The position numbers were made by a program, and so were the translations under genes. Below are positions 8,502 through 16,716 of a stretch of 64,000 bases of DNA, one piece after another. Source of the DNA: Desulfomonile tiedjei DSM 6799 (GTDB taxonomy: Bacteria; Desulfobacterota; Desulfomonilia; Desulfomonilales; Desulfomonilaceae). Numbering within the stretch: position 1 is the stretch's first letter; each line of letters starts with the position of its first letter. The DNA is taken from positions 124,001 through 188,000 of the forward strand of contig NC_018025.1 in the NCBI RefSeq assembly GCF_000266945.1, written 5' to 3'. The notes beneath the pieces were generated by a model that saw nothing but the letters and a program-made list of their open reading frames with translations, did not search any database and was not told the DNA's origin.

Positions 8502-9179
8502 TCAGTACTGAGCTCCATGAGCTTTCAGCAACTTGACTACATTTGCGTGACCGGCGGAGAAGGCCCAGAGCCAAGCAGTCCAGCCGTTCTTATCCTTTGC
8601 GTGCATCTCGGCGCCCTTTTCGAGGAGCACGCGTACGACCTCTTCATGACCTTCCGATGCAGCTATAATGAGAGAAGTAGCGCCATATTCGTCCCGTGCT
8701 TCCGTGTCTGCTCCTGATTCGAGGAGAAGAGCGGCCAGATCGAAAAATCCTCTTCTCGCGGTCCGCATGAGCGCTGTGCGACCGAGATTGTCCACAGCGT
8801 TGATCTGTGCTCCACGCTGAATGAGAATCCTGGCGACTTCCGGGAAATGGCGACGCGCTGCTTTCATGAGCGCGGTGGCTCCGTATTGATCGGTAGCCTC
8901 AATGTGAGCCCCACGTGCGAGAAGCCGCTCTACAAGTTCGGCTTGACCTACGGCAGCCGCCCACAACAGGGGGGTCCAGCCGTAAGGGTCTTTCGCCTCA
9001 ACATCGGCTCCTTGATCCAAGAGGAATTCAGCGATCTCCACATTGCCCTTCATAGTTGCCTTCATCAATGGTGTCAGGCCGTCTTGCCCCACAGAATCCA
9101 CAAGTACCCCCTCGCGAATCATTCTTACGACTTCATCCAAATTGCCCGATTCGGCTGCAATAGAAAGCTGTGTTTCCAT
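8502..9179 (-). CDS. Ankyrin-repeat protein lacking the zinc ribbon
   Basis: A 225-residue protein made almost wholly of ankyrin repeats (about six and a half). The ATG at 9179 has GAGAGGGG upstream; a longer frame start 42 bases earlier would only add basic residues and lacks a site. Its last five repeats correspond one by one to those of 5818-6570 and 6594-8018, including the 'GWTPLLWAAAVGQ', 'QYGATALMKAARR' and 'KNGWTAWLWAFSAGH' types, so it is a third member of this local family. It has no zinc ribbon, signal peptide or membrane helix. It probably acts as a cytosolic binding protein. Confidence 0.9.
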   Translation of the reverse strand: METQLSIAAESGNLDEVVRMIREGVLVDSVGQDGLTPLMKATMKGNVEIAEFLLDQGADVEAKDPYGWTPLLWAAAVGQAELVERLLARGAHIEATDQYGATALMKAARRHFPEVARILIQRGAQINAVDNLGRTALMRTARRGFFDLAALLLESGADTEARDEYGATSLIIAASEGHEEVVRVLLEKGAEMHAKDKNGWTAWLWAFSAGHANVVKLLKAHGAQY

Positions 9180-9340
9180 TGATTCGTCCCCTCTCATTCG
9201 ATACCGCAATCGTGGGAGCATTCTTTTACAAAGAAGATTTCCCCAATGTTACATTTCTGCATCAAAATGGCACAAGAACCACTATGCATCAATCGATTTC
9301 ACGTGAACATCCTAAGGCCAATTCGCTTTTATGAACCCAA

Positions 9341-9405
9341 TTTTGGCCGGCACGGAGGCCGACCACTACCGGCTGATAGGAGGGTCCGGCGTCTCTGCCG
9401 GACTT
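9341..9405. repeat. Paired REP-like element, diverged copy
   Basis: Two neighbouring palindromic units, GGCCGGCACGGAGGCC and GTCCGGCGTCTCTGCCGGAC, match the GC-rich halves of the ~125-bp repeat at 5674 and 14121, with a shorter spacer. It is intergenic. Confidence 0.6.
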
Positions 9406-9520
9406 CCCGATTTTATTAAGTTTTCGGCGAAATGGTATAAGACAATTCATCGTGGTCTGGACACGTTTGGCTATGGGAAAAGCCGCCGGAGAGGTACTAT
9501 ATACAACTCGGCTCACTATA

Positions 9521-10817
9521 TCAGGATTCAACTTTCTCAGAAATAATATTTCCAGGATTTAAGATGAATCCGGGGTCGAGAATGCTTTTGATGTTCCGGA
9601 TACTCTCCAGACCCTGCCGGCCGATCATCATTTCAAGCATCTCACGCTTCAACTTGCCGATGCCGTGCTCTCCGGAAACGCTTCCGCCCAGAGAGCAGAT
9701 CTTCTTGGCCATGAGCCTGTACTCTGCTCGGAAATGCTCCATTTCTTCCGGCGAATCCGGAATCATGTTCGCATGAATATGCGCATTTCCTATGTGACCG
9801 AACCAGTATGTCTTTCCCTGTGGAAGCTCATCATGAAGTGCCAGAAAGGTGTCGAGACTCTTCATGGGCACCGAGAAATCCGTGGCGACTTTGACCAGGC
9901 CCGGTCTGATCAGCTCATTGAGCTGTTCCGGAACTGACTGGCGCTCTTTTCTCATTCTGCGTATTTGCCCGGAGTCAAAAGCGACTTCCGTCACAATCCC
10001 GGTCCCGGCAAGCCTTCCATTCAATGACTCTATAAATTCAGCCCATATGGAGGCCAGTTCCATGGGATCTTCCGTTGGATCATATTCTTGCTCTATGTAC
10101 AAGGCACCGTAAGCAGTGTGAAGTTTGTGACCGATTTCAGCGCTCAAGAAGGGAGCGACGGACCGGTGAAGCCATTCCATACAGGATGGCTGCAATTTCG
10201 CGATTAGCCGGGAATTCTTACTCATCCCCCAGAATGCCAGCTCGCGACAGAGTTCTCTTTCAATCTCTGTTTCACCGGACAAGCACCTTCGAAAATGGTC
10301 CAGCAGAGTCACCAGACGGACTGTGGTTTGCCGGTCCGGAAGATATGCCATAAGAGCGAAATGCGGCAATCGCGCAGGCAACAATCGAGTTTTGATATTG
10401 ACGATGACTCCAAGAATTCCCTCGGACCCGATGAACAGATCTATGAGATCCAAAGGATCGGATGAGAAAAGACCGGCGGAATTCTTGCACTCTCTCCAGG
10501 GACGCTGTTCCACCCCGGGTACAGGCAAGACCAGATCCAGATCTGCTCGCGGGGAGAACATTTCCGCGGGAATTCTGAATACCCCGTTCCTGCTTTCAAT
10601 CAGGCCTCGATGCAATTTCAGGACTGAGCCTGAAGCCAGAACTACCTCGATTGCCTCAACATAATCCCGCGTAGGACCGTACCGATAACTCAGTGCGCCG
10701 GAAGCATTTGTGGCCACGGTTCCACCCAAGGTGCAGGACTCTTCAGATGTAGGATCCGGCGGATAGAACATTCCGTTCAGTTCAACGAGGCTCCTGTATA
10801 GCTTGAGGTTTATGAAA
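9521..10817 (-). pseudogene. GlcD-type FAD-linked oxidase, 3' part, interrupted by an insertion sequence
   Basis: This is the C-terminal ~430 residues of a flavoprotein of the glycolate oxidase GlcD/D-lactate dehydrogenase group (FAD_binding_4 plus FAD-oxidase_C). It contains 'YPPDPTSEESCTLGGTVATN', the usual FAD-binding stretch, and the C-terminal 'HIHANMIPDSPEEM' and 'GGSVSGEHGIGKLK', where the final His sits in the substrate site. The 5' part is at 12491-12810. Joining the two at GAAA/TTTC restores one uninterrupted 538-codon frame, so inactivation is due only to the insertion. Such enzymes oxidise 2-hydroxyacids and feed electrons to Fe-S or electron-transfer partners; no GlcE/F partner is nearby. 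An internal ATG at 10771 could give a fragment without the full FAD fold. Confidence 0.9.
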
Positions 10818-12490
10818 GCGTCTCAAAACCTGCGCACTGCGGCGAATCACGCAAGCCGGACGGGAGGACCTGCTTCTGGGAAAAAAGCAGTCCCGTCAAG
10901 TGAAGATCAGGCGAGGTTCGATCCGAGTGTACTGTCCGTTATAAGGTCATGGTCTCCCTCCGGCTGCTTACGTGAATGCCACCTCGCCGGATACCCAATG
11001 GTGGTAGAGCTTCCTGAGATTTATGGTCGTGCAAATAAGGTCCCACTGGGCCTTTACGTTGTCGATTCCGGCCACGGTCCATCGCCGAAAGCTTAATGCG
11101 CTCTTGATCCAGGCAAACGGTGGCTCGATAATCTTCTTTCGAGTCTTCAGGCGCTCTTTGTTCTCTGGTTTTTCCCTCTTGCTGCGGTGTCGTTCTAGGG
11201 CCGCCTCGTAAACGCTGAGGTCTATGAGGCGTCCGTTCTTGCTCTTGGAGCATTTCCAGCGATTGGGACACGTTAGAAAATCCTTGCAGTGATACCTGCG
11301 AACCTCATTGTGGTTCTTGCCGTTAATTTTCCGCTGATGAAAAGGCAACAAGCGCCCTTCAGGGCATATGAAGCAATCACGCTCCTGATCAAAGACGAAC
11401 CGGGATCGGTGATAGAGATCCTCATCCGCACCTCTCTCGGAAACAATTTCCCCTGACGATTTCCCGATAAGAATGCCGTATTCTCGCTCATGGGCCAGAC
11501 CTATCTGCCCTGAGGAAAAATATCCCCCGTCCGCCACATTTTCCTCTGCCACAGCGCCCAGATTCTCTTTCACCTTGTCGAGCATGGGGACCAATTGCCC
11601 GTTGTCGGCCCCATCCGTGACCACATCTGCGGCCACGATAAGGCCGCTCTTTTGGTCGGCAACCGCCTGAGCGTTGTACGACAAGTCTTTGGTCCGGCGA
11701 TTCTTCATAAAGCGAGCTTCCGGTTCCGAAGGGTGAACTGACTTCTTGTCCGATTCATCCAACTCCTTCAGAGCCTCTTGTATCCGCTGTTTCCGTTTCA
11801 ATCCGTCTTGCATGGACTGCGGAAGGCGATACTCACCGGTCTCTTCCCGCTCGGCTCTCTCTATCTCAGTCATCGCATCGGCAATCGTGCGGTCCAATCT
11901 CTCCGAAACACTTTCCAGAAACCTCTCCAGGTGCTCACGACCCCGAGCCTTGTCGTTGGATGAGACGGCTTGGATCTTGGTCCCGTCCACGGCATGAAGA
12001 GCTAGACCGATCAGATCGGCCTTCAGAGCAACACGAATCGACTGTCTGAACAGATGCCTCAATGATTTCTTGTTCGCCTTGAAGAATCGCCATAAGGAAT
12101 TATGATCCGGAGCATTCATCCCCGTCAGCCAAATCAGCCCCATATTCTCAAGGCAACCCTTTTCAAGCTTACGGGTACTCCTGATCCGATTGAAGTATCC
12201 GAAAAGCCACACCTTCAACAGAAGATCTGGCGCATACGGAGGACGTCCTGTATCGCTGTCGGGAACCTCGATTCCCAACTCGGACAGATCCAAGGAATCC
12301 ACGAAATCTCGGATAAAGCGCGCCGGGTGATCCTTAGCCACCCAGTCTTCCACTGACGGCGGAAACATCAAGATCTGTTCGTAATCGGCCCGGATCTGTT
12401 TGCCCATGACAGCCTCGTGGTTGTTGAATTCCTCTCCTTTCTAGTACATCTCTTGGCAAATCGCGAGCCCAAAATGGAGTTTTGAGACAG
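10818..12490 (-). mobile_element. IS1182-family insertion sequence, about 1.67 kb
   Basis: The element holds one full-length transposase gene. The ends carry inverted GTCTCAAAAC sequences (10820-10829 on the plus strand; its complement at 12479-12488). The bases just outside read GAAA on one side and TTTC on the other, so the empty site would be GAAATTTC, an 8-bp palindrome cut at its centre with no duplicated target. Removing 10818-12490 restores the oxidase frame exactly. Intact ends and transposase suggest a recent insertion. Confidence 0.88.
10968..12407 (-). CDS. IS1182-family transposase
   Basis: A 479-residue DDE-type transposase. The N-terminal DUF772-like domain starts 'ADYEQILMFPPSVEDWV', a hallmark of IS1182/IS1380-like enzymes. 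Catalytic acidic residues are likely in 'HAVDGTKIQAV' and 'VADGGYFSSG', with the last Glu in the C-terminal region 'KIIEPPFAWIKSALSFRRW'. A Cys-rich stretch ('CKDFLTCPNRWKCSKSK') lies between. The reading frame is complete and begins at ATG 12407 after GAGG. It lies inside the FAD oxidase gene and on the same strand. Confidence 0.93.
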   Translation of the reverse strand: MGKQIRADYEQILMFPPSVEDWVAKDHPARFIRDFVDSLDLSELGIEVPDSDTGRPPYAPDLLLKVWLFGYFNRIRSTRKLEKGCLENMGLIWLTGMNAPDHNSLWRFFKANKKSLRHLFRQSIRVALKADLIGLALHAVDGTKIQAVSSNDKARGREHLERFLESVSERLDRTIADAMTEIERAEREETGEYRLPQSMQDGLKRKQRIQEALKELDESDKKSVHPSEPEARFMKNRRTKDLSYNAQAVADQKSGLIVAADVVTDGADNGQLVPMLDKVKENLGAVAEENVADGGYFSSGQIGLAHEREYGILIGKSSGEIVSERGADEDLYHRSRFVFDQERDCFICPEGRLLPFHQRKINGKNHNEVRRYHCKDFLTCPNRWKCSKSKNGRLIDLSVYEAALERHRSKREKPENKERLKTRKKIIEPPFAWIKSALSFRRWTVAGIDNVKAQWDLICTTINLRKLYHHWVSGEVAFT

Positions 12491-12810
12491 TTTCTTATTC
12501 CCGGCTCCGTTTCGGATGGATCGGCAGGGTTCACAGCGTTCAATCTGCTCAAATCCATGACAATACCATCGATCGGAACAGAGGCCCCTGTGAGAGAAGT
12601 CCTGCCTGATGCGACAGTGATCGGAACCGAATGTCGGTTGGCAGCGGTAATCGCCTGAATGACTTCATGTTTATTGGATGGCCGAATCATTCCTTCAGCG
12701 TGCCCTCGGAATCTTGACTCGTCTTTCATGAAATCGGTCAAATCCGTTCGAGTTACGGAAATCCCGTGTGCTTTCAACTCTGAAATGAAGTTGTCCAAAG
12801 ATGACGCCAT
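12491..12810 (-). pseudogene. GlcD-type FAD-linked oxidase, 5' part, interrupted by an insertion sequence
   Basis: The first ~107 residues of the same oxidase, starting at ATG 12810, include the start of the FAD-binding domain ('ITVASGRTSLTGASVP'). The frame runs to the insertion point after '...EPGIR' and continues in the element into a false stop. It is in frame with the downstream part at 9521-10817. No strong ribosome site precedes 12810, so the start is only probable. Confidence 0.85.
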
Positions 12811-12908
12811 ACATACATCCGTTCAGTCGTGACCTGTAACAGACTCCAATCTCAGCGGAAATAGTAGCAGAAGCGCTGTTCGAATCAAACAGGGGATGTG
12901 AAAAAAGC

Positions 12909-12938
12909 TTGACAATGTGAGTCGGGAATTCGTACGAT
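12909..12938 (+). promoter_or_regulatory. Possible sigma-70-type promoter for the TauE-like gene
   Basis: TTGACA at 12909-12914 and TACGAT at 12933-12938 are 18 bases apart, about 140 bases before the ATG at 13079. A second TTGACA follows at 12940. This is a match by eye only. Confidence 0.35.
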
Positions 12939-13078
12939 ATTGACACGAAATAAAGAAAAACCGTGTCATAAGATGAACCGACACATAACCAGTACTGACA
13001 TACTGTTTGAGAGTCACACGTTAAGGCGAGTGCTCGGCCGATTCAAAAGCGCGGTGCCTTACCCTGGAGGAGGTCCAC

Positions 13079-14020
13079 ATGACTTTTCCCGTATCAGGTG
13101 TTGAGACTGCAATCTGGATTCCACCGCTTGTAGGTTTCGTTATATCGTTTTTCACATCCATGGGAGGAATTTCAGGAGCTTTTCTCATATTGCCGTTTCA
13201 GGTCAGTATCCTGGGGTTTACGAGTCCTGCAGTTTCCCCTACGAATCTCGTCTTTAACATCGTCGGTATTCCCAGCGCGGTGTACCGTTATTTTCGTGAA
13301 GGCAGAATGAACTGGCCGCTGGCCTGGAACATCATTTTCGGTACGCTTCCAGGATTGGTAGGAGGCATGTTCATCCGCATCTGGTATCTTCCGGACCCGA
13401 GAGCATTCAAACTATTTGCTGGAGCAGTTCTCTGTTACATTGGCGGGCGGTTGCTGATCCAGGTACTCACCGATCGAGGCGTTCAGACCGCTGCGAAATC
13501 AGCGGAATCGAAAATGAGGCAGCAGGTCTCTGCACGTGCTTCCCATCCAGGTTCCGGGCAGGCTATTCGGACCTTGAGTTGGTCTCTTGCTAAAACGGAA
13601 TATGAATTCTTCGGCGAGAAATTTTCGTTCCACACAACCGGCCTTTTCATGCTGGCTCTCGTTGTCGGCCTTATCGGCGGAGTTTACGGAATTGGCGGAG
13701 GAGCGATTATTGCGCCGTTTATTGTAGCGTTTTTTGGATTGCCGATACACACGATTGCCGGAGCAACGCTCATGGGGACGTGTGTCACTTCCATCGGAGG
13801 TGTGCTCCTGTATCAATTCCTCGGGCCTGCTGTTGCTGTACCGGGAATGGCTGTCGCTCCGGATTGGCTCCTGGGGTTCCTCTTCGGCATCGGTGGGTTT
13901 GTGGGCATGTATTTTGGAGCTTCTGCTCAAAAGTATGTGCCGGCCTCAATCATCCGACCGGTTCTGGCTATTCTGATAACCGGATTGGGAATCCGCTATG
14001 TGATAGGCTATTGCTACTAG
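13079..14020 (+). CDS. TauE/SafE-family (DUF81) anion exporter
   Basis: A 313-residue integral membrane protein. Two related halves of hydrophobic helices are typical of the TauE/SafE family, each beginning with a glycine-rich motif: 'FTSMGGISGAFLILPF' in the first half and 'GVYGIGGGAIIAPF' in the second. The family moves sulfite, sulfoacetate or similar sulfur/organic anions across the inner membrane. A soluble loop of about 50 residues separates the halves. GGAGGAGG stands eight bases before the ATG. Export of a sulfur anion would fit a sulfur-metabolising host, but the substrate cannot be read from sequence. Confidence 0.88.
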   Translation: MTFPVSGVETAIWIPPLVGFVISFFTSMGGISGAFLILPFQVSILGFTSPAVSPTNLVFNIVGIPSAVYRYFREGRMNWPLAWNIIFGTLPGLVGGMFIRIWYLPDPRAFKLFAGAVLCYIGGRLLIQVLTDRGVQTAAKSAESKMRQQVSARASHPGSGQAIRTLSWSLAKTEYEFFGEKFSFHTTGLFMLALVVGLIGGVYGIGGGAIIAPFIVAFFGLPIHTIAGATLMGTCVTSIGGVLLYQFLGPAVAVPGMAVAPDWLLGFLFGIGGFVGMYFGASAQKYVPASIIRPVLAILITGLGIRYVIGYCY

Positions 14021-14120
14021 AAGGAAAAATCTCGCACGTATATTCCGTGAGGGAGTGCATTATTGTGACGATTGCCGAAAATTCTGACGTCTATCCCATG
14101 CTCCAATACATGATGTTAGT

Positions 14121-14246
14121 GGGGACCGGCATCCCTGCCGGTCCATTCTATCGATATCATTGATTATATGAATATGTGCCGGCACGGAGGCACAGCACCC
14201 ACCAATATCCCTAATCTTTGATCGGACACTGATTTTGGCAATTGCT
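14121..14246 (-). repeat. Paired REP-like element, full-length inverted copy
   Basis: The reverse complement of this stretch aligns along its whole length with 5674-5801, differing mainly by single-base changes. It contains both palindromes (GGACCGGCATCCCTGCCGGTCC and GTGCCGGCACGGAGGCAC) and the shared flank that reads ATTAGGGATATTGGTGGGTG on the other strand. Confidence 0.8.
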
Positions 14247-14393
14247 AAATACGTTCAACAAAACACGTGTCGGTGTTCTTTTGGGATGGAATCTTTGAGA
14301 GAAGGTCTCCGGGTGAATTCCAAGCTTCTCGGGGCAAAGAACGCTTTCATTGGTGCCTGAGAATTCCTTACGCAAATTCCTGCACACCAGGAG

Positions 14394-14831
14394 TCAACCA
14401 GCGCTTTTTTGGTCTTCATTTGTATTGGAAATCTCGGGATCTGCGTCGAAACGGTGAGGGTAAGATTTTCTGAGCACGGATACCACAACTTCTTTGAGGT
14501 TATCTATATTATTCCCACGTTTTTCAAGAAATGCCGCGGCTCTCCGAACCGATTCATGGTCCGCGTTATCAGTCATCAAGGTGTGTATCACTACGGGCAG
14601 CAGCGGCTTCAAATCCAGGAGCTGTTGGAGCACTTCCGGTCCGCCTGCATAAGGCATCTCGAGATCGAGAATCAACAGATCGGGGTTTGCCTCGGCTTCA
14701 ATCATCAAAAGCAATTCTCGGTCATCTTTTGCAAGATGGACTACGTACCCCTCTGACATAAATTCTCGGCGGAGAAACTCCCTTACATGCCGATTGCGGT
14801 CTGCGATTAAAAGGGTAAACGGGTTTTCCAT
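14394..14831 (-). CDS. Single-domain response regulator (CheY-like receiver)
   Basis: A 145-residue receiver domain. The acidic pocket lies near 'LLIADRNRH' (only one Asp where two acids are usual), the phosphorylated Asp is in 'LLILDLEMP', and the conserved Lys is in 'FLEKRGN'. There is no output domain, so it likely passes phosphate to, or competes for, another protein. The C-terminal 25 residues are polar and disordered. GGAAGGA precedes the ATG at 14831. The nearby PilZ protein and the MCP hint at a motility or second-messenger context, but no kinase is adjacent. Confidence 0.85.
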   Translation of the reverse strand: MENPFTLLIADRNRHVREFLRREFMSEGYVVHLAKDDRELLLMIEAEANPDLLILDLEMPYAGGPEVLQQLLDLKPLLPVVIHTLMTDNADHESVRRAAAFLEKRGNNIDNLKEVVVSVLRKSYPHRFDADPEISNTNEDQKSAG

Positions 14832-15340
14832 TGCACTAGTCCTTCCAGATTATGATTGACAAGCAATGGTTGTGCCAACAGAATAGTCCTCTGTTAATCT
14901 CGTACAACTGCGTAACCAATCGGTTTTTTTCGGATCGATGCGAACGCGGCCGTCGGGCCACTGTCAATTTTTCTGACAGGTCGTAAAACTTGGATCCGGC
15001 GCTTTTGAAATTTCGATATTCATTCTCCATCATTATGAATGGAATTCGCCTACCGAAGCTGCTGATGACTTTTGTGAAAATTGTTTGAACAAACCGGGGA
15101 TAGAGAAGATTGCTCTTTTGCATGATTTCCGGAAATTTTCGAACCACTGCGCCGAGAAATGTTAGGAGAAAATAACTTGTGAATCTCTATTAATCAGGGT
15201 ACAAGTACATCAGAAGTACAGGTTTTTCGAGTTGAGGCTTATAAAAGATAATTGAGATAACAAGCCGTGGAATGGGGGACGCTTCACCTTGTCTTAGCGG
15301 CTTTTTTTCTGTTTAGATTTTGATACGGAAATGTTTGCCG
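14832..15340. other. About 500 bp without a supported gene
   Basis: This divergent gap separates the receiver and PilZ genes. An open frame on the minus strand at 14836-15147 lacks a ribosome site and any family likeness. Near 15264-15310 AAGCCG and CGGCTTTTTTT could pair as a loose hairpin with a T-run, but the loop is long. Confidence 0.45.
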
Positions 15341-16033
15341 ATGACCCGTGACGTATCTCAAGAAATAATGCTCTACATTGAGGCCGGCTTGACTGACGTG
15401 GCATTGAGCGACAAATTCAAGCAGTCTTATGAAGAATTACAGAGTACTCTGTCCGAATTAGTGGATGGAGGAATTCTCGAACCGGCTCCAACTCTCCCCG
15501 TGGCTCCCAGGAAGCGGACGATTAAAGCGCAAAATCTTGTAGCAGATATCAAATCCGGTGTATCGTCCGGAGAATTGATGACAATGCATGGATTGTCGCA
15601 GAATATGTTAAGAAATGCTCTCAAGAAACTCATTCAAGCGAACAAATTGTATCCTTCCGAGCTTTCAAACGAACTTTGCGGGTATCTCAGGTCTTCTCCA
15701 CCCGAAAGAACGAGAGAACAAACACGATTCTGTCTGGATTTCGAGCTTCATCTCAGTTTGAAGGGGTCCACCGAGAGTTGTGGAACAATACTAGACATCT
15801 CTGAAAAAGGGCTTGGTGTCAAAGGATATACCACCAGGGTTTCAGACGTGGTGAGCTTTGAAATAAGCCACGAAGATTTCATCGAAATCGCACCCTTTTC
15901 GTTTGAAGCGGAATGCAGATGGACGAAAACGGAAGCAGATCCCCGTGATTCTCTTTCAGGGTTCAGAATTACCGCAATATCAGACAAAGATGCCGAGGAA
16001 TTGCGAAAATTGATACAGTTGCTCACACTTTAG
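15341..16033 (+). CDS. PilZ-domain protein with an N-terminal helical region
   Basis: A 230-residue protein. The C-terminal half resembles PilZ: the arginine-rich entry 'ERTREQTRF' (R-x3-R type) and 'ILDISEKGLGVKG' (D-x-S-x2-G type), the two c-di-GMP contact motifs. The N-terminal ~110 residues contain two repeated helix-turn-helix-like units ('YIEAGLTDVALSDKFKQSYE' and 'IKSGVSSGELMTMHGLSQN'), as in small helical domains that gauge binding partners. It likely couples cyclic di-GMP to protein or DNA contact; the target is unknown. I prefer the ATG at 15341 over an in-frame TTG at 15320. Confidence 0.8.
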   Translation: MTRDVSQEIMLYIEAGLTDVALSDKFKQSYEELQSTLSELVDGGILEPAPTLPVAPRKRTIKAQNLVADIKSGVSSGELMTMHGLSQNMLRNALKKLIQANKLYPSELSNELCGYLRSSPPERTREQTRFCLDFELHLSLKGSTESCGTILDISEKGLGVKGYTTRVSDVVSFEISHEDFIEIAPFSFEAECRWTKTEADPRDSLSGFRITAISDKDAEELRKLIQLLTL

Positions 16034-16216
16034 CATGTCTCCATTAAGGAGGGATTCATAGAAGCTTGTTGTCGGAAGAGTCGACTACATCTTTCGTTCC
16101 GGACTGAACCAAAAAGGGAACAATGGCACCAATTCAGATTCAGGCTGCAAGGCAGAATTTTGACTTATAATTTTCGCATAAGACGAATAATAATCGAGTT
16201 CGGAGGGAGGGTTTCA

Positions 16217-16714
16217 ATGTACTGGTGGAATGTGTCCAAACTGGCGGAAGATCTTCGCGAGGGACGAGTGCAGGAAAAGGAGAGGTTCAAGTACTATATT
16301 GCAGCTATTCTTATGTACAGCATCGTTTTGGAATTAGCCCCTTTTTTCCCTGAGACGTTTAATATGGTGGAATTTATATCCAGTGCTGTAGGTGTCATTA
16401 TCACTATCGCAGGAACGATTCTCTGCTATAGAGTCAACAGAAATGGTGACAACACTGATTTCATCGGACGCATGATCTGCCTGAGTTGGCCAGTCAGTAT
16501 AAAGATTGGGGTGCTGTTCTCGGCTATTTTTATAGTAACAAAAACTTTGTTTCATGCGACGTTTGGCATTGATGCTAATTTCCGTCCTGTTGTGGCTGCA
16601 TTTGATATGCCTCTAGAGGTCTTTTTCTATTGGCTGCTTTACAAATACGTGAAGCTTGTTGCTCGGCCGAAAGAGGCCGCGAATCCCGATTTGCCTGGTC
16701 CAGTGTTCGAGTAA
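16217..16714 (+). CDS. Small integral membrane protein of unknown function
   Basis: A 165-residue protein. Residues 1-30 are amphipathic and charged ('WWNVSKLAEDLREGRVQEKE'), followed by about four hydrophobic helices and a short soluble tail. GGAGGGAGG lies seven bases before the ATG at 16217, so this start is preferred over upstream alternatives. I cannot assign a function. It is convergent with the chemotaxis receptor gene, only two bases from its stop, so the two transcripts must end close together. Confidence 0.8.
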   Translation: MYWWNVSKLAEDLREGRVQEKERFKYYIAAILMYSIVLELAPFFPETFNMVEFISSAVGVIITIAGTILCYRVNRNGDNTDFIGRMICLSWPVSIKIGVLFSAIFIVTKTLFHATFGIDANFRPVVAAFDMPLEVFFYWLLYKYVKLVARPKEAANPDLPGPVFE

Positions 16715-16716
16715 AG

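Noticed and set aside
14836-15147. 103-codon open frame on the minus strand
   Set aside because: No ribosome site, no family likeness, and composition unlike the neighbours.
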